Assembly (NCBI GenBank): GCA_017460955.1
Contig: JAFTZY010000012.1
Coordinates: 1 to 39,586, forward strand
Source of the DNA: Oscillospiraceae bacterium
GTDB taxonomy: Bacteria; Bacillota; Clostridia; Oscillospirales; Ruminococcaceae
Reading direction: 5' to 3'
Length of the DNA stretch: 39,586 nt
The position numbers and the translations under genes are program-made. This document shows, one piece after another, positions 9,296-18,026 of the stretch; position 1 is the stretch's first letter; every line of letters begins with the position of its first letter. The notes under the pieces are model-generated. The model was not told where the DNA came from, did not search any database, and worked only from the letters and a program-made list of their open reading frames with translations.

Positions 9296-10183
9296 TCATG
9301 AAAATATCGGGAACATCCGCACGCACAGGCTGAATGCCGGCAGTACGAACAGGACACTGTCGAAGCGGTCCATCAGGCCGCCGTGGCCCGGCATGATCGT
9401 ACCGAAATCCTTCACGCCCTTCTGCCGCTTGAGCACGGAGGCGCACAGATCCCCGACCACGCCTGCCAGGGCACAGATCACGCCCAGGAGGGCTGCCCGG
9501 AGCGCACACCAGAGATCGAACGGGATCTCCCTGTGGAACCATGCGGACTGGATGAGCACATAGCCCAGGCAGATCAGCACGGTCACGACTGCATTACAGA
9601 CCACGCCGCCGATGAGGCCCTCCACGGTCTTTTTCGGACTGATGTGGGGGCACAGCTTGTGCTTGCCGAGGGTGATGCCGGTGAAGTACGCACCGGAATC
9701 GGCGATCCACGCACCGCACAGGCCGAGCACGACATACACAAGTCCCTGCGGATAGTAGGCGCCGCTGCTGCCGTGGAGCGTAATGAGCTCTCCGATGGAA
9801 TGCGGCACAAGGAACATGCACATGATCTCAAAGGATACCTGCTCCACTGTGAAGGTCTGCGAATGCATGAGAAGATCCACAAACACTAAAAGCAGGCACA
9901 CCCAGAACATATGGTTCACGAGCACATAGAGCATGGGCATGCCGGACAGAGCGCTGTAGAGCTGTTCAGGATAAAAGCTCTGAAACGGCGATGCGATGCC
10001 GAATACAAGCACACTGATCTTGGACAGCCAGAAGCCCTGCGCTCCCACGGCGCGGATGAGCTCATACAACAGCAGGCAGTTGATGGCGGCCAGCGCCAGC
10101 GGGAACAGAAACGTCTCATGCAGGAACAGGACCACCAGCGCCACGGCGATGCCGATGGCGGAGGAAATCAGCCGCACCCGCAT
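9296..10183 (-). CDS. cdsA: Phosphatidate cytidylyltransferase CdsA
   Basis: CdsA makes CDP-diacylglycerol from phosphatidic acid and CTP at the membrane, the branch point for phospholipids. The 295-aa product has a series of hydrophobic helices from residue 5 onward. The family signature near the C-terminus is intact: SVLKRQKGVKDFGTIMPGHG followed by GLMDRFDS. Its ATG overlaps the uppS stop by one base (TAATG), so the two are probably translationally coupled. Confidence 0.96.
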   Translation of the reverse strand: MRVRLISSAIGIAVALVVLFLHETFLFPLALAAINCLLLYELIRAVGAQGFWLSKISVLVFGIASPFQSFYPEQLYSALSGMPMLYVLVNHMFWVCLLLVFVDLLMHSQTFTVEQVSFEIMCMFLVPHSIGELITLHGSSGAYYPQGLVYVVLGLCGAWIADSGAYFTGITLGKHKLCPHISPKKTVEGLIGGVVCNAVVTVLICLGYVLIQSAWFHREIPFDLWCALRAALLGVICALAGVVGDLCASVLKRQKGVKDFGTIMPGHGGLMDRFDSVLFVLPAFSLCVRMFPIFS

Positions 10184-10920
10184 TATGCGCCTCCGAACCG
10201 TCTGCCGCGGCCTGCAAAATCGATCAGCGCCTTATCGAGATCCTCGGTCGAGAAGTCCGGCCAGAGGACATTGGTGAAATAGTACTCCGCATAGGCGCAC
10301 TGCCAGATGAGGAAATTGGACAGCCGCAGCTCCCCGCTCGGCCGGATCACAAGATCCACATCCGGGAATTCCGCCGTATACAGATGCTGTGCCACAGTAT
10401 CCTCGGTGATGTCCTCCGGGGAGAGCTCGCCCCTGGCGGCAAGCTCGGCGATCTCACGGGCGGCGTGTGTGATCTCATGGCGTCCGCCGTAATTGCAGCA
10501 GAACAGGATCGTCAGCTCATCGCAGTCCTTCGTGTCGTCCATGAGCTTCTGCATCCGGGTGCTGATATAGTCCGGGAATGCCGAAATATCGCCGATGGCC
10601 ACATAGCGGATCCCCTCATCGAGATGGGACTGTACTTCATCAAGATATTCGGTCATGAGCTTTAAAATGCCTTGGATCTCCTGCTCGGAGCGCTTCCAGT
10701 TCTCGGTGGAGAACACATAGAACGACAGATACGGGATCCCGATCTCCTTGCAGTACTTCATGATGCGCTTGAAGGCCTTACCGCCCTCCACATGTCCGTA
10801 GCCCCTCGGGAGGCCGCGCTTCTTGGCCCAGCGGCCGTTGCCGTCCATAATAAAGCCGATGTGTGTGGGCAGCACCTCGGGAAGTCCGGGCGCATCCACT
10901 TTCTTCTTTAACAATGCCAT
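10183..10920 (-). CDS. uppS: Isoprenyl (undecaprenyl diphosphate) synthase UppS
   Basis: A cis-prenyltransferase that makes the C55 carrier lipid for peptidoglycan synthesis, the user of the MEP-pathway products made by Dxr and IspG in this operon. At 245 aa it has normal length. IMDGNGRWAKKRG holds catalytic Asp26. Downstream are YLSFYVFSTENWKR and, near the end, DLVIRPSGELRLSNFLIWQ, the conserved diphosphate-binding region. The start follows an 82-base gap after frr that contains a hairpin. Confidence 0.97.
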   Translation of the reverse strand: MALLKKKVDAPGLPEVLPTHIGFIMDGNGRWAKKRGLPRGYGHVEGGKAFKRIMKYCKEIGIPYLSFYVFSTENWKRSEQEIQGILKLMTEYLDEVQSHLDEGIRYVAIGDISAFPDYISTRMQKLMDDTKDCDELTILFCCNYGGRHEITHAAREIAELAARGELSPEDITEDTVAQHLYTAEFPDVDLVIRPSGELRLSNFLIWQCAYAEYYFTNVLWPDFSTEDLDKALIDFAGRGRRFGGA

Positions 10921-10961
10921 GCCGGCACCTCACTTTTCCCTAAAATCGAACAGAGCATCCG

Positions 10962-10988
10962 CCCCTGCTGCAATGGGTACAGCAGGGG
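10962..10988 (-). promoter_or_regulatory. Hairpin between frr and uppS
   Basis: Nine-base arms CCCCTGCTG (10962-10970) and CAGCAGGGG (10980-10988) pair perfectly around a 9-base loop. There is no T-run on either side, so it is not a standard terminator; an RNA processing or stability role is possible. Confidence 0.5.
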
Positions 10989-11002
10989 GATCCGCAGCGG
11001 GA

Positions 11003-11557
11003 TCAGATGCTCATGATCTCTTGTTCCTTCTCGGAAACTGCCTTTTCCACCTCGTCACAATACTTGTCGGTCAGCTTCTGGATCTTCTTCTCGGCGTCCT
11101 TCTCATCGTCCTCGGTCAGCTCGCCGTTCTTCTTCATGGTCTTGAACTTCTCGATCGCATCACGTCTGACATTGCGCACGCCGACCTTGGCCTCCTCGCC
11201 GTACTTTTTGACGGTCTTGCACAGCTCCTTGCGGCGGTCCGCCGTCGGCTGCGGGAAGGCAAGACGGATCACCTTGCCGTCATTGTTCGGGGTAATGCCG
11301 ATATCGGAGCCCAAAATGGCCTTCTCGATGTCCTTGAGCGTGGAAACATCCCACGGCTGGATCATCAGCACACGGGCCTCGGCAACGGAAATGGCGGCCA
11401 TCTGCTGGATGGGGGTCGGAACACCGTAGTAATCCACCATCACCTTGTCAAGGATGGCGGGGGTGGCTCTGCCGGCACGGATGGAGGCGAAATTGTTCTC
11501 CAGGCTGCTCACGCATTTGCTCATCTTGTCTTCTGCTTTTTTCAGTGCTTCTTTCAT
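11003..11557 (-). CDS. frr: Ribosome recycling factor
   Basis: RRF (184 aa, full length) splits post-termination ribosomes with EF-G. It shows the family's three-helix bundle sequence, with SIRAGRATPAILDKVMVDYYG near 26-46, the beta domain around PIQQMAAISV, and a C-terminal RRDAIEKFK helix. It follows pyrH as in most bacteria. The ATG at 11557 has no ribosome binding site at normal distance: the best AGGAG (11589-11593) is 31 bases upstream, with a short GC stem in between. No alternative in-frame start lies closer to it. Confidence 0.97.
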   Translation of the reverse strand: MKEALKKAEDKMSKCVSSLENNFASIRAGRATPAILDKVMVDYYGVPTPIQQMAAISVAEARVLMIQPWDVSTLKDIEKAILGSDIGITPNNDGKVIRLAFPQPTADRRKELCKTVKKYGEEAKVGVRNVRRDAIEKFKTMKKNGELTEDDEKDAEKKIQKLTDKYCDEVEKAVSEKEQEIMSI

Positions 11558-11606
11558 GGCTGCTGTGTCCGCCGCTGTTGGGGCGGTACTCCTTTCTGGT
11601 TTGTAA

Positions 11607-12317
11607 TTAGTCCTCGGAAATGACGGTGCCGACCTGCTTGCCCATCACGGCATCCAGGATGTTGTCCGGCCGGTTCAGGTCAAACACAAGCATCGGCAGA
11701 TGGTTGTCCCTGCACATGGTTGCGGCGGTCATGTCCATGACGGCCAGCTCATTGCCCAGCACCTCACTGAAGGTGAGGGTGTCGTAGCGCACGGCGTCCG
11801 GATACTTGTGCGGATCCTTGTCGTAGACGCCGTCCACAAGCGTTGCCTTCATGAGGATCTCGGCCTCGATCTCCACGCCGCGCAGTGCAGCGGCAGTATC
11901 GGTCGAGAAGAACGGATTGCCCGTGCCGCAGCCGAAGATCACGACTCTCCCCTTCTTCAGGTGCGTGATGGCCTTATTGCGGATATAGGGCTCTGCGACC
12001 TGCTGCATGGTGATGGCAGTCTGCACGCGCACCTCCACGCCCAGATGCTCGAGCACATCGGCAATGGCAAGCGCATTGATGGTGGTGGCCAGCATCCCCA
12101 TATGATCGGCACGGGTGCGGTCCAGGCCACCGCTCATCCTGCCGCGCAGGAAATTGCCGCCGCCGACTACAATGCCGACCTGCACGCCGACATCGACGCA
12201 CTTCTTGATGCTTTCGCAGATATTGCCGATCACGGCATAATCCAGTCCGAACTTCTTTTCACCGGCAAGCGCTTCGCCGCTGAGCTTGAGCAGGATACGT
12301 TTGTACTTGAGTTCCAT
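11607..12317 (-). CDS. pyrH: UMP kinase
   Basis: PyrH phosphorylates UMP to UDP and belongs to the amino acid kinase fold. The 236-aa protein carries [10 protein letters not shown] (11-20), the glycine-rich [13 protein letters not shown] and [18 protein letters not shown], plus the [19 protein letters not shown] loop. It is the first gene of the housekeeping operon. GAGGTG sits 8 bases before the ATG, and a good promoter lies just upstream. Confidence 0.98.
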   Translation of the reverse strand: MELKYKRILLKLSGEALAGEKKFGLDYAVIGNICESIKKCVDVGVQVGIVVGGGNFLRGRMSGGLDRTRADHMGMLATTINALAIADVLEHLGVEVRVQTAITMQQVAEPYIRNKAITHLKKGRVVIFGCGTGNPFFSTDTAAALRGVEIEAEILMKATLVDGVYDKDPHKYPDAVRYDTLTFSEVLGNELAVMDMTAATMCRDNHLPMLVFDLNRPDNILDAVMGKQVGTVISED

Positions 12318-12350
12318 AGTTCTGACACCTCACAAATAGATACTATAACT

Positions 12351-12379
12351 ATTTTACACTAAAAATCCGGATCTGTAAA
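12351..12379 (-). promoter_or_regulatory. Promoter of the pyrH-to-polC operon
   Basis: On the minus strand -35 TTTACA (12379-12374), a 17-base spacer and -10 TAAAAT (12356-12351) lie 33 bases before the pyrH ATG. No other promoter was found within the operon. Confidence 0.7.
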
Positions 12380-12387
12380 GGCTATTT

Positions 12388-12416
12388 TTGAAAAAAACCG
12401 TAAAAATTTTCATAAT
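12388..12416 (+). promoter_or_regulatory. Possible promoter of the 12496 membrane gene
   Basis: TTGAAA (12388-12393), a 17-base spacer and CATAAT (12411-12416) on the plus strand precede the membrane gene, divergent from the pyrH promoter. The A/T-rich surroundings make chance matches likely. Confidence 0.45.
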
Positions 12417-12495
12417 GCCCTCCCCGCCCCGCATATCCTGTAACAGCGGCCGGATGCACATACGCAGCGGCCCGATCACGAATGGAGGCGATGGC

Positions 12496-13137
12496 ATGCA
12501 TCTGATCATGTACCACAAACACGGCGGCAGCGGGACCGATGTACTGACCCGTGCGGCGGCAAGGGGAAAGCAGAGAAGGCAGAGCGTGTACTGGGATCTG
12601 CTCCTGCTGCTCCTTACGGCGGGGACAGCCCTGTGCATGTCCGCGGATCTGCCATGGCTCCCGCACGGGGATGCCCTTCGCAGCCGCCTGGCAGCGCTTT
12701 TCCTGCCGTGCGTCCTGACTGCATCGATCCGCTTTTTTCCGGAGCATCGGCTCTACCGCGGGCTCCTCTCGACCTATGCGCTTTGCTGTGTGCGCGCCAT
12801 GACACTGCTGGCGGTCATGTATTATACGGCGGACGGACTGCTCGGGACGTCCCTGCCCGCTGTGCATACCGCTTTGCAGCTGTGTGCAGGGGTGTACCTC
12901 ACTGGAAGCATCCGGCTGCGGGCAGCAAGGCAGAAGAAAAGCAGTCTGCCGGGGATCGTGATCTTTCTCCTGCTTGCAGGCTGCTTTCTGTTGATTCCTG
13001 ACGGCCCCTTCCTTCAGACCGTGAATACGGGTCAGCCGAGCTCGGCGATGACCTCGACCTCGACAAGTGCCCCCTTGGGAAGATCCTTGACGGCAACACA
13101 GCTTCTGGCGGGCTTGCCGGTGATATACTTGCCGTAG
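12496..13137 (+). CDS. Small hypothetical membrane protein
   Basis: No family recognised. I start it at 12496 because GGAGG at 12484-12488 is ideally spaced (7 bases); upstream in-frame ATGs have no such site. The 213-aa product has about four or five hydrophobic stretches: YWDLLLLLLTAGTALC, AALFLPCVLTASI, ALCCVRAMTLLAVMYY, ALQLCAGVYLTGSI and GIVIFLLLAGCFLLI. The last about 35 residues are Ser/Thr-rich and are read from the strand opposite the 3' end of ridA, a 106-base tail-to-tail overlap. The hydrophobic pattern and the ribosome binding site support a real gene; its natural 3' end may have been lost, with readthrough into antisense ridA. Confidence 0.65.
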   Translation: MHLIMYHKHGGSGTDVLTRAAARGKQRRQSVYWDLLLLLLTAGTALCMSADLPWLPHGDALRSRLAALFLPCVLTASIRFFPEHRLYRGLLSTYALCCVRAMTLLAVMYYTADGLLGTSLPAVHTALQLCAGVYLTGSIRLRAARQKKSSLPGIVIFLLLAGCFLLIPDGPFLQTVNTGQPSSAMTSTSTSAPLGRSLTATQLLAGLPVIYLP

Positions 13138-13409
13138 ATCTCATTGAATGCGCCGAAATCGGCGATGTCTGCCAGGAAGCAGGTGGTCTTGATGACCTTG
13201 TCGAAGGAGGACCCGCTTGCGGCGAGCACGTTTTTCAGGTTCTCCATGACCTGGGTGGTCTGGCCCTGGATGTCGGATGCCTCGATGTTACCGCTTGCCG
13301 GTACGATGGCGATCTGGCCGGAGGTGTATACCATCCCGCCGGCGACCACTGCCTGGGAATACGGGCCGATAGCGGCCGGTGCGTTTTCTGTGTAGATCTT
13401 TTCTGCCAT
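13032..13409 (-). CDS. ridA: RidA family reactive enamine/imine deaminase
   Basis: RidA (125 aa) hydrolyses the 2-aminoacrylate/2-aminocrotonate released by PLP-dependent dehydratases, protecting PLP enzymes. The family features are present: NAPAAIGPYSQAV at 9-21, GGMVYTSGQIA and the C-terminal ARSCVAVKDLPKGALVEVEV with the catalytic Arg. It lies 24 bases downstream of ilvA behind a GGAGG site, so enzyme and detoxifier are co-transcribed. It is the last gene of this operon; its 3' end overlaps the convergent gene at 12496-13137. Confidence 0.95.
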   Translation of the reverse strand: MAEKIYTENAPAAIGPYSQAVVAGGMVYTSGQIAIVPASGNIEASDIQGQTTQVMENLKNVLAASGSSFDKVIKTTCFLADIADFGAFNEIYGKYITGKPARSCVAVKDLPKGALVEVEVIAELG

Positions 13410-13433
13410 GATCTGATTCCTCCTGTACTGATT

Positions 13434-14636
13434 TTACTTATTGACGATCTTGAAGCCCGCATCCGTCAGTGCCTGACGGATCTGGCGGATATGCTCGTGG
13501 TTGCGTGTTTCCAGGCCGATGCGCAGGATCGTGTCGGTGATGTCACTGTCCTCACTGGCACGCTCATGGTGGATGGAAACGACATTTCCGCCAAGATCTG
13601 CTAAAATGGCGGAAACGCCCTTGAGCTGTCCGGGCTTGTCCTCGAGCTGGATGACCAGCATATCCGAGCAGCCGCTCTTGAGCTGGCCGCGCTTGATGAC
13701 CCTCGAGAGGATCGTTACGTCGATGTTGCCGCCCGATACAAGGCATACCACATTCTTGCCCTTGATGTCCGGGATCTTCCCGAACATGACCGCTGCCACC
13801 GATACGGCACCGGCACCCTCGGCGATGAGCTTCTGCTGCTCAATGAGCGTGAGAATGGCGGTGGAGACCTCGTCGTCCGTGACCGTCACCACGTCATCCA
13901 CATACTTGCGGACAAGCTCGAAGGTGTTGACGCCGGGCTCCTTGACCTTGATGCCGTCGGCCACGGTGCTGACCTTATCGAGGCATACGATCTCGTCCAT
14001 TTCGAGCGACTGCACCATGGAGGGGGCGCCGCTTGCCTGGACACCATATACCCGGATGTTCGGATTGAGTGTTTTGAGTGCGAATGCCACGCCCGAGATC
14101 AGGCCGCCGCCGCCCACGGGAACGACAACGACGTCCACGTCGCGCAGCTGCTTGGAGATCTCCAGGCCGATGGTCCCCTGCCCCGCAATGACGTCCTCGT
14201 CATCGAAGGGGTGGATGAAGGTATAGCCCTTCTCATCGCGCAGTTCAAGCGCACGCTGATAGGCATCGTCATAGACGCCCGGCACGAGCTCGACCTGTGC
14301 GCCGTAGCTCTTGGTGGCCTCCACCTTGGAAATGGGGGCGCCGTCGGGCAGGCAGATGAGGGACTGGATGCCGTTTTTCGCGGCGGCAAGCGCCACGCCC
14401 TGGGCATGGTTGCCGGCAGAGCAGGCAATGACGCCCCGCGCCTTCTCCTCCTCGGAGAGCTGGGAGATCTTATAGTAAGCGCCCCTGACCTTGAAGGAAC
14501 CCGTGATCTGTAGGTTCTCCGTTTTCAGGTACACATTGGCATCGGGGCAGATCTTCGGGGCATGGATGATGTCCGTCTGCCGGATGACATCCTCCAGCAC
14601 ATAGCTGGCATGGTAGATCTTATCGAGCGTCAGCAT
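13434..14636 (-). CDS. ilvA: Threonine ammonia-lyase with C-terminal ACT domain
   Basis: Deaminates threonine to 2-oxobutyrate, the entry to isoleucine synthesis. The 400-aa protein is the medium-length form with one ACT domain. PLP binds Lys49 (ITGSFKVRGAYY); the glycine-rich phosphate loop is VPVGGGGLISG. The ACT domain spans about 330-400 and starts DMLVIQLEDKPGQLKGVSA, suggesting allosteric control by an amino acid. The ATG overlaps the stop of the DUF815 gene by 7 bases (ATGCTGA). Sequence alone does not decide between the biosynthetic IlvA and catabolic TdcB roles, but the ilv/leu neighbours favour biosynthesis. Confidence 0.93.
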   Translation of the reverse strand: MLTLDKIYHASYVLEDVIRQTDIIHAPKICPDANVYLKTENLQITGSFKVRGAYYKISQLSEEEKARGVIACSAGNHAQGVALAAAKNGIQSLICLPDGAPISKVEATKSYGAQVELVPGVYDDAYQRALELRDEKGYTFIHPFDDEDVIAGQGTIGLEISKQLRDVDVVVVPVGGGGLISGVAFALKTLNPNIRVYGVQASGAPSMVQSLEMDEIVCLDKVSTVADGIKVKEPGVNTFELVRKYVDDVVTVTDDEVSTAILTLIEQQKLIAEGAGAVSVAAVMFGKIPDIKGKNVVCLVSGGNIDVTILSRVIKRGQLKSGCSDMLVIQLEDKPGQLKGVSAILADLGGNVVSIHHERASEDSDITDTILRIGLETRNHEHIRQIRQALTDAGFKIVNK

Positions 14637-15880
14637 TCTGAATTCACTCCTTCTTTGGTTTCGCTGCTACAGGCTACCATCTGCTCCACAAACTGCCGTG
14701 CAGCTCTGGCGGACCGTCCGCTGCCGCGCAGGGCAAAGCGTTCGGCTTCGAGGGCCAGCTCCTCCGGATCGGCCTGCAGTCCGTACTGCTGCGCAAGGCC
14801 GCTCACGATCTTCAGATACAATTCCTTGTTCGGCTTATCGAACAGCACCCGGATGCCGAAACGCTCCGACAGGGAGATGGTCTCCTGCATGGTGTCGTTG
14901 CGGTGGATCTCATCCCCGGCGCGCTGCGAGAAGGTCTCGCGCACGATATGCCGGCGGTTGCTCGTCGCATAAATGACGGTATTATGGGACCGCTCGCTGA
15001 TGCTGCCCTCGAGCACGGCTTTGAGTGCCGAGAAATTGTCATCGTTCTCCTGGAAGCTCAGGTCATCGATGAAGAGGATGAATCTGAGCGGATTTTCGGA
15101 GAGCTCCTCGAGGAGGCGGGGCAGCAGATGCAGCTCGTTCTTGGACAGCTCAATGAGACGCAGCCCCTGCGACGCAAAGGCGTTTGCCACTGCTTTGACA
15201 GTCGCGGATTTGCCCGTCCCGGCGCTGCCATAGAGCAGGATGTTCGAGGCACGGTAGCCGTTCAGGAGCGAGCGGGTATTGTCGATCACCTGACGGCGCT
15301 GCAGCTCGTAGCCCACCAGATCCTCGAGCGACACGGTATCCGGAGAGGCGGCGGGCTCGAGCACATAGCCCTTGTCGGCCTTGTCAGAAAGTTCCATGTG
15401 AAACATTTTGTAGCGTGCGAACATCCCGAAGCCGTACTGCTTGATGCCGGAAAGCCGCTCGAACCAGACCGCTTCGAGATCCGTCGGCTCGGCATGCCAC
15501 TTGGGCAGATGGAGCCCGTCAAGCTCCACGTCGCTGAGCGCCTCGACCGGTGTCAGGGATGCGGCAGCGGACAGCGCCTCCAGATCAATGCGGGCGGCCT
15601 CCTCAAGATAGGGCGGGAGCGCCTCATCCCGGGATGCGAAATAATTGCAGGGCGTGTCCATGGACAGGACAAGGGAGGTCATGTATTCCGACCAGTTGTC
15701 CGTCAGTCCCTGGCAGTACAGCGCCTTGCAGAACCGCGCACATGCCGCCGGTGCATGGGCGGTCGGTGCGGCTGCATGTTCCAGAAATTCAACAAAGGCG
15801 GTGAATACGGGGTCCTCCTCTGCCGCAGAGAATACCGTAAGGTTGCACAGCCGCCTGAGCAACTGAAGCTGCGTATCCAT
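14630..15880 (-). CDS. DUF815-family AAA-type ATPase
   Basis: A 416-aa P-loop ATPase of the DUF815 type, whose cellular role is not established. The N-terminal 190 residues are mostly helical. Walker A is GSAGTGKSAT (218-227) and Walker B is RFILFIDDLSF near 262-272. A sensor-like ATSNRRHIV and arginine-rich GRSARAARQFVEQMV follow. The reading frame stays open upstream to 16177, but that extension runs through leuD in another frame; the ATG at 15880 lies one base after the leuD stop, so I start there. Placement between leuD and ilvA, with 1-base and overlapping junctions, puts it firmly in the amino acid operon. Confidence 0.9.
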   Translation of the reverse strand: MDTQLQLLRRLCNLTVFSAAEEDPVFTAFVEFLEHAAAPTAHAPAACARFCKALYCQGLTDNWSEYMTSLVLSMDTPCNYFASRDEALPPYLEEAARIDLEALSAAASLTPVEALSDVELDGLHLPKWHAEPTDLEAVWFERLSGIKQYGFGMFARYKMFHMELSDKADKGYVLEPAASPDTVSLEDLVGYELQRRQVIDNTRSLLNGYRASNILLYGSAGTGKSATVKAVANAFASQGLRLIELSKNELHLLPRLLEELSENPLRFILFIDDLSFQENDDNFSALKAVLEGSISERSHNTVIYATSNRRHIVRETFSQRAGDEIHRNDTMQETISLSERFGIRVLFDKPNKELYLKIVSGLAQQYGLQADPEELALEAERFALRGSGRSARAARQFVEQMVACSSETKEGVNSEC

Positions 15881-15881
15881 A

Positions 15882-16376
15882 TCACTTGATGCTGCCGTTC
15901 TTGATGGATTCGACCAGACCGCCGTTTTCAATGATCGTCTGGATGAATGCCGGGAACGGCTCGACGGTGTAGTCCGCACCGGTGGTCTCATTATGCAGCA
16001 CGCCCTTGTCCAGATCCGCGGTGATCGTGTCACCCTCGGAGATGGCGTCGGCAGCCTCGGGGGACTCCACAATGGCAAGACCGATATTGATGGAATTGCG
16101 GTAGAAGATGCGGGCAAAGCTCTTGGCGATGACAAGGGAGATGCCGCTTGCCTTGATGGCGATGGGTGCATGCTCACGGGAGGAGCCGCAGCCGAAATTC
16201 CAGCCGGCGACCATGATGTCCCCCGCCTTCACACGGCCCGTGAAGGTCTTGTCGAGATCCTCCATGCAGTGGGAGGCGAGCTCCTGGTGGTCGCTGGTGT
16301 TCAGATAACGTGCCGGGATGATGACATCCGTATCCACGTTGTCACCGTACTTGATGACGGAGCCTGTCATTTTCAT
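15882..16376 (-). CDS. leuD: 3-isopropylmalate dehydratase small subunit
   Basis: LeuD (164 aa) is the swivelling small subunit that, with LeuC, isomerises 2- to 3-isopropylmalate in leucine synthesis. It has the archaeal/Firmicute short form: [17 protein letters not shown] (9-25), the substrate loop [10 protein letters not shown] (62-71) and [14 protein letters not shown]. The open frame extends upstream to 16586 but that part overlaps leuC; the true ATG at 16376 lies one base after the leuC stop. This short form also occurs in homoaconitase-type enzymes, so substrate is inferred from the ilv/leu setting. Confidence 0.95.
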   Translation of the reverse strand: MKMTGSVIKYGDNVDTDVIIPARYLNTSDHQELASHCMEDLDKTFTGRVKAGDIMVAGWNFGCGSSREHAPIAIKASGISLVIAKSFARIFYRNSINIGLAIVESPEAADAISEGDTITADLDKGVLHNETTGADYTVEPFPAFIQTIIENGGLVESIKNGSIK

Positions 16377-16377
16377 A

Positions 16378-17640
16378 TCAGAGCACCTCCTCGGGAGCGG
16401 CGATCCTGCCAAGGACAGCACTGGCGGCTGCCACCTGTGGACTTGCCAGATAGATCTCGGAATCGACATGGCCCATTCTGCCGATGAAATTGCGGTTGGT
16501 GGTGGCAACGGCACGCTCGCCCTCGGCAAGGATGCCCATATAGCCGCCCAGGCACGGACCGCAGGTCGGTGTGGACACAACGGCACCGCACTCGATGAAG
16601 GTCCGCAGGTACCCTGCCTCCATGGCCTCCAGATAGATCCGCTGTGTGGCGGGGATCACAATGCAGCGCACGTTCTTTGCGACCTTGTGTCCCTGCATGA
16701 TCTCGGCAGCGGCTGCCAGATCCTCAAGACGGCCGTTGGTACACGAGCCGATGACCACCTGCTGGATCGGGATCTTGTCGATCTCGTCGGTGGTATGTGT
16801 ATTCTCCGGCAGATGCGGGAAGGAGACGGTGTGACGGATCTCGGACAGATCGATCACATAGGTCTTTTCATACTCGGCATCCGCATCGGCTTCGTAAACC
16901 ACGGGCTCCCGGTCGGAGTGCGCCCTGACGTATTCCCTTGTGATGTCATCGACGGCAAAGATGCCGTTCTTGGCACCGGCTTCGATCGCCATATTGGCCA
17001 TGCACAGGCGGTCCGCCATGGACAGGGAGGCAAGTCCCTCACCGACAAATTCCATGGACTTGTAGAGTGCGCCGTCCACGCCGATCATACCGATGATGTG
17101 CAGGATGACGTCCTTGCCGGAGATGTACTTACCAAGCTTTCCACGAAGCTCGAATTTCAGTGCGGAGGGCACCTTGAACCATGCCTTGCCGATGGCCATA
17201 CCGCACGCCATGTCGGTCGAGCCGACACCGGTGGAGAAGGCGCCGAGCGCACCATAGGTGCAGGTGTGGGAGTCGGCACCGATCACGGCATCGCCGGAAA
17301 CGACGAGGCCTTTTTCCGGGAGCAGGGCATGCTCAATGCCCATTTGCCCGACGTCATAGAAATTGGTGATGTCCTGCGCACCGCAGAAATCCCGGCACAT
17401 CATACACTGCTGCGCCGCCTTGATGTCCTTGTTGGGAGCGAAGTGATCCATGACCATGGTCACCTTCTCCTTATCGAATACATTTTCCTTCCCCATCTGC
17501 CTAAACGCCTTGATGGCGACCGGGGAGGTAATGTCATTGCCAAGCACGAGATCCAGATTCACCAGCACGAGCTGCCCTGCCTCGACCTTGTCGAGACCGG
17601 CATGTGCGGCGAGGATCTTCTGTGTCATGGTCATTCCCAT
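16378..17640 (-). CDS. leuC: 3-isopropylmalate dehydratase large subunit
   Basis: The 420-aa aconitase-family subunit carries the 4Fe-4S cluster. [45 protein letters not shown] and [12 protein letters not shown] supply the cluster cysteines and substrate residues. Length matches the two-subunit archaeal/Firmicute group rather than the roughly 470-aa enterobacterial LeuC. It follows the MIF-like gene by 24 bases and leads directly into leuD. Confidence 0.96.
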   Translation of the reverse strand: MGMTMTQKILAAHAGLDKVEAGQLVLVNLDLVLGNDITSPVAIKAFRQMGKENVFDKEKVTMVMDHFAPNKDIKAAQQCMMCRDFCGAQDITNFYDVGQMGIEHALLPEKGLVVSGDAVIGADSHTCTYGALGAFSTGVGSTDMACGMAIGKAWFKVPSALKFELRGKLGKYISGKDVILHIIGMIGVDGALYKSMEFVGEGLASLSMADRLCMANMAIEAGAKNGIFAVDDITREYVRAHSDREPVVYEADADAEYEKTYVIDLSEIRHTVSFPHLPENTHTTDEIDKIPIQQVVIGSCTNGRLEDLAAAAEIMQGHKVAKNVRCIVIPATQRIYLEAMEAGYLRTFIECGAVVSTPTCGPCLGGYMGILAEGERAVATTNRNFIGRMGHVDSEIYLASPQVAAASAVLGRIAAPEEVL

Positions 17641-17664
17641 TGCATTCAGTCCTTTCGAGTTGAT

Positions 17665-18006
17665 TTAGAAATTCCGGCCGCTCCAGCCCCAGTCCGGTGT
17701 CGTCATGTAGCTGACATAGATCCGGCCCGGCTCGAGTGCAAGCTCACCGTGCAGGATCTCGGTGATGTCCGATGTCAGGCGGTCCAGTGCATTGCCGGAG
17801 GCACTGCCGTAGAGACTGACCTGTGCAATGGCGGCCGGAGCGTCATTCCCCTGGAAATACAGGGTCGCTGCATCGTCGATCCCGACCATGAGCCACTGCT
17901 CGGATTTGCCCGGGATGTCCGTGATGGCTTTTCCGAGCTTTGCCTTGATGGCATCCGCCTTGTCGGCGGATACCGTTGTGTTGGTGTGGATATGAATGAA
18001 CGGCAT
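17665..18006 (-). CDS. MIF-like (macrophage migration inhibitory factor) tautomerase family protein
   Basis: A 113-aa member of the tautomerase superfamily, MIF branch. After removal of Met1 the catalytic Pro becomes N-terminal (MPFIHIHTNTTVS). The loop Lys in PGKSEQWLMVGI, the RIYVSYMTTPDW segment and the C-terminal WGWSGRNF match the MIF layout, including the aromatic residues near the active site. Known MIF proteins tautomerise phenylpyruvate-like or dopachrome substrates in vitro; the physiological substrate here is unknown. It sits 20 bases after ilvD and 24 before leuC, so it is co-transcribed with enzymes whose products are 2-oxo acids. Confidence 0.85.
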   Translation of the reverse strand: MPFIHIHTNTTVSADKADAIKAKLGKAITDIPGKSEQWLMVGIDDAATLYFQGNDAPAAIAQVSLYGSASGNALDRLTSDITEILHGELALEPGRIYVSYMTTPDWGWSGRNF

Positions 18007-18026
18007 GATGGATGCCTCCTTACCTC

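Noticed and set aside
12331..12346. Third copy of the hisZ operator near the pyrH promoter
   Set aside because: Only GATACTATA is shared; the second half-site is missing.
15881..16177. N-terminal extension of the DUF815 ORF
   Set aside because: Runs through leuD in another frame with low-complexity Ser/Pro/Arg sequence; the ATG at 15880 directly follows the leuD stop.
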